This document shows positions 62,373-64,000 of a DNA stretch of 64,000 nt, in pieces (the first letter of the stretch is position 1; every line of letters begins with the position of its first letter). Position numbers and translations under genes: made by a program. The stretch comes from Paenibacillus hunanensis (GTDB lineage: Bacteria > Bacillota > Bacilli > Paenibacillales > Paenibacillaceae). Under the pieces are notes generated by a model. That model saw only the letters and a program-made list of their open reading frames with translations. It had not been told where the DNA came from and made no database searches. The stretch is taken from the NCBI RefSeq assembly GCF_014645615.1, contig NZ_BMMB01000002.1, positions 372,001-436,000 on the forward strand, written 5' to 3'.

Positions 62373-63644
62373 TTACTGCTTGAGAATCTGATTAACTTCC
62401 TGCTCTGCCATGCTCAGCCCCTGCTTAGGGTCTTTACCATTCAGGAAAATCTCCTGTAGCTGCACGGCAATTGCAGAGTTGATATCGCCAGCATTCGGCA
62501 CGCCGACCATATAATCGACAGCTTTATCCAGACTTTCTGCCGAAGCGACCTTGGCCTGCGCTTCGAGTGAATTGTTATTTTCGGTAAAATACGCATCCTT
62601 GATCGATGCCTTCGTGCTCGGCAGTGTATTCGCTGCCTTCGCAAACGAGGTCTGATTTGTTGCGTCGGTGATGAATTTGGCAAACTCTGATGCCTTCTCC
62701 AGATTGGCTGACTTAGCAGGTACAACCAGATTCATCGTGTTGGACAGACGCACATCAGCTTTACCCGTTGGTAGCGGTACAGCAATCGTATTCTGGTACA
62801 CATCCGGTGCGGCTGTTTTAATAAAGTTAATAAAGGTAGGGCCTGCAATTTCAAAGGCAGTTTGCTCACTGGAATAGTATTGAATTTGCTTATCAAAATT
62901 AGCATCCTCACCGACCAGTACGCCCTGTTGAATGAGCTGCTGCATATTTTGGATCATTTGCAGCGCTTGAGGTGTATTGAAGGCAGCAGCCGTTTTATCG
63001 TCGTTCAGGATTGAAATGCCTTCTACCGGGAACAATCGTGCGGCAAAGGTTAACGCATAGCCGCTCGCTCCGGTTTTCGCCTTGATCTCACGTGCCCATT
63101 CATTTAGCTCATCACGCGTTTTTGGCGGATTGGATGGGTCGAGGCCTGCCTGCTTCACGAGCCTTGTGTTCATGTACAATACCTCGGTGCCGGTATACCA
63201 TGGCAGGGCGTATGGCTTGCCACCAAGCACGGTGGAGTTAAAGATGCCATCAAAATACGATTGCTTCTCCTCATCGCTCAAATATGGCGTAAGATCCGCC
63301 AGTGCTCCCTTGGAAGCCATCTGATTGGCAAATTCCGTGTTTAAATTGACCACATCCGGTACGTTACCACTCGCAATTCCGGTTAATAGTTTATTGGAGA
63401 TGGCATCGTATGGATAATCACTCCATTCGACCGTGACGCCGGGGTGGTTTTTTTGGTATTCTGAGATTAGATTATTAAAATAATCGTTAAACGTCGGTTG
63501 CAACGCAATCGTCCAAAACTTAATCGTTACACGTCCATCTTCTTCCTTACTACTTCCGGCATCCGATCCGCACGAACTGAGCAAAGAAGCGAACAGGACA
63601 GCCAGCAGACTAAATAGGGTTAACCGTCTCATTTTCTTGTTCAC
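62373..63644 (-). CDS. Sugar-binding lipoprotein of ABC importer 2
   Basis: The family-1 extracellular solute-binding protein has a lipoprotein signal peptide (RRLTLFSLLAVLFASLLSSC). The mature part has ITIKFW-like (here VTIKFWTIALQPTFNDYFNNLISEYQKNHPGVTVEWSDYPYD), PDVVNLNTEFANQMASKGALADLTPY and KPYALPWYTGTEVLYMNTRLV. The GTG at 63644 has AAAGG about 10 nt upstream and gives a normal signal peptide. ATGs at 63653 and 63662 are alternatives, so the start is unsure. Confidence 0.85.
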   Translation of the reverse strand: MNKKMRRLTLFSLLAVLFASLLSSCGSDAGSSKEEDGRVTIKFWTIALQPTFNDYFNNLISEYQKNHPGVTVEWSDYPYDAISNKLLTGIASGNVPDVVNLNTEFANQMASKGALADLTPYLSDEEKQSYFDGIFNSTVLGGKPYALPWYTGTEVLYMNTRLVKQAGLDPSNPPKTRDELNEWAREIKAKTGASGYALTFAARLFPVEGISILNDDKTAAAFNTPQALQMIQNMQQLIQQGVLVGEDANFDKQIQYYSSEQTAFEIAGPTFINFIKTAAPDVYQNTIAVPLPTGKADVRLSNTMNLVVPAKSANLEKASEFAKFITDATNQTSFAKAANTLPSTKASIKDAYFTENNNSLEAQAKVASAESLDKAVDYMVGVPNAGDINSAIAVQLQEIFLNGKDPKQGLSMAEQEVNQILKQ

Positions 63645-63873
63645 AGGCTTCATTCCTTTCATAGTTTCAATCAGCTTCTCCTGCTCTACCATTTCCGTAC
63701 TCTAAACATATGTAGCTTGCATGGGAAAATTCTTTTCCATCTTCTTCCCTGCCCTTGTCACGCATTATATCAAATTAAAATGTAACAAAAAAGGGATGAG
63801 CAGGAATTAAAAGGGAATCAAGCACACAGTACAGCGTACCATGGCTTAATTATCAGCGAGGAAGGTGAATTAG
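63645..63873. other. Divergent promoter region
   Basis: This A/T-rich 229-bp stretch lies between the binding-protein gene and a rightward partial gene, and presumably holds promoters for both. No clear operator is seen. Confidence 0.4.
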
Positions 63874-64000
63874 ATGCAGCCTGCATGGATTTTACTGGCA
63901 GTCGGAATTGCCGCAATATTGTTGGTCGCCGTCTGGATCATCCTGATGCTGTTTTCCCAGCCGCGTAAATGGACCAACCATCATACACCACGGCCAGATG
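63874..64000 (+). CDS. Partial membrane protein running off the window
   Basis: The 42 visible residues start MQPAWILLAVGIAAILLVAVW, one membrane segment at about 4-28, followed by a hydrophilic part (SQPRKWTNHHTPRPD). GAAGGTG lies about 7 nt before the ATG. The rest is outside the window, so no family can be named. Confidence 0.55.
   Translation, partial: MQPAWILLAVGIAAILLVAVWIILMLFSQPRKWTNHHTPRPD

Overview
The window looks like a chromosomal segment of a Paenibacillus-type Firmicute. The evidence is near-consensus Shine-Dalgarno sequences (AAAGGAGG/GGAGG) before almost every gene, many intrinsic terminators, and a gene set typical of that group: stalk-domain (copper-amine-oxidase N-terminal-like) secreted proteins, a WG-repeat protein, DUF2252 and DUF4127 proteins, a Gram-positive SgrR-like regulator, a KimA-type potassium importer, an AgrC/LytTR-like two-component pair and two Mal-type ABC importers. 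No rRNA, tRNA, phage, transposase or CRISPR locus was seen.

The most unusual region is 3325-5045 on the minus strand. It holds 19 tandem micro-ORFs of 12-17 codons. At least 18 have an intact start codon, and each carries its own near-perfect Shine-Dalgarno sequence 6-9 nt upstream. The central 14 units are 90 bp apart (one step is 88 bp) and encode MNNERNVIIIVTK or single-residue variants. The five flanking units differ strongly in DNA and N-terminus but keep the core (R)-[G/N/S]-V-I-I-I-[V/I]. The array follows a GNAT acetyltransferase gene by 57 nt on the same strand and ends at a hairpin with a T-tract on the minus strand. A MerR-methyltransferase fusion gene converges on it. I know of no described family matching this. 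It is best read as a polycistronic peptide-amplifying operon of unknown function.

Layout. 1-3.2 kb: DUF4385, pentapeptide-repeat, stalk-domain and MerR-methyltransferase genes. 3.3-5.7 kb: the peptide array and GNAT gene. 5.9-8 kb: an MFS exporter and its ArsR-type regulator, with matching operator palindromes. 8.2-14.4 kb: a beta-propeller-like protein, a formylglycine-synthase-like protein, a MATE exporter with a possible leader attenuator, and small secreted or membrane proteins. 14.8-26.3 kb: KimA, secreted proteins, a divergent EamA/MocR pair, a GNAT and DUF2252. 26.5-32.3 kb: an amidohydrolase and ABC importer 1. 32.7-40.6 kb: small membrane proteins, a Cache-HAMP-GGDEF diguanylate cyclase, a serine beta-lactamase-like protein and a LytTR two-component system. 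40.6-47.7 kb: three secreted proteins, nucleoside hydrolase, phosphoesterase, glycosyltransferase and GNAT. 47.9-54.5 kb: an SgrR-like regulator with a kinase-like phosphotransferase, the padC/padR pair, a Cse60-like small protein, an alpha/beta-hydrolase pseudogene and an aldo/keto reductase. 55-56.3 kb: a UPF0316 protein and a two-part sigma-factor-like pair. 56.4-63.7 kb: ABC importer 2 with DUF4127 and FAD-oxidoreductase genes.

A second notable element is a dispersed, hairpin-rich repeat of about 180 bp. It has two full copies (10.5 and 30.2 kb), one internally deleted copy (58.2 kb) and decayed pieces (27.9-28.1 kb). Its outer arms show paired changes between the two full copies. One copy lies between the solute-binding-protein and permease genes of ABC importer 1.

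All calls come from reading the sequence and from memory of protein families. No database search was run, so family names are recognition-level and functions of unrecognised proteins are left open.
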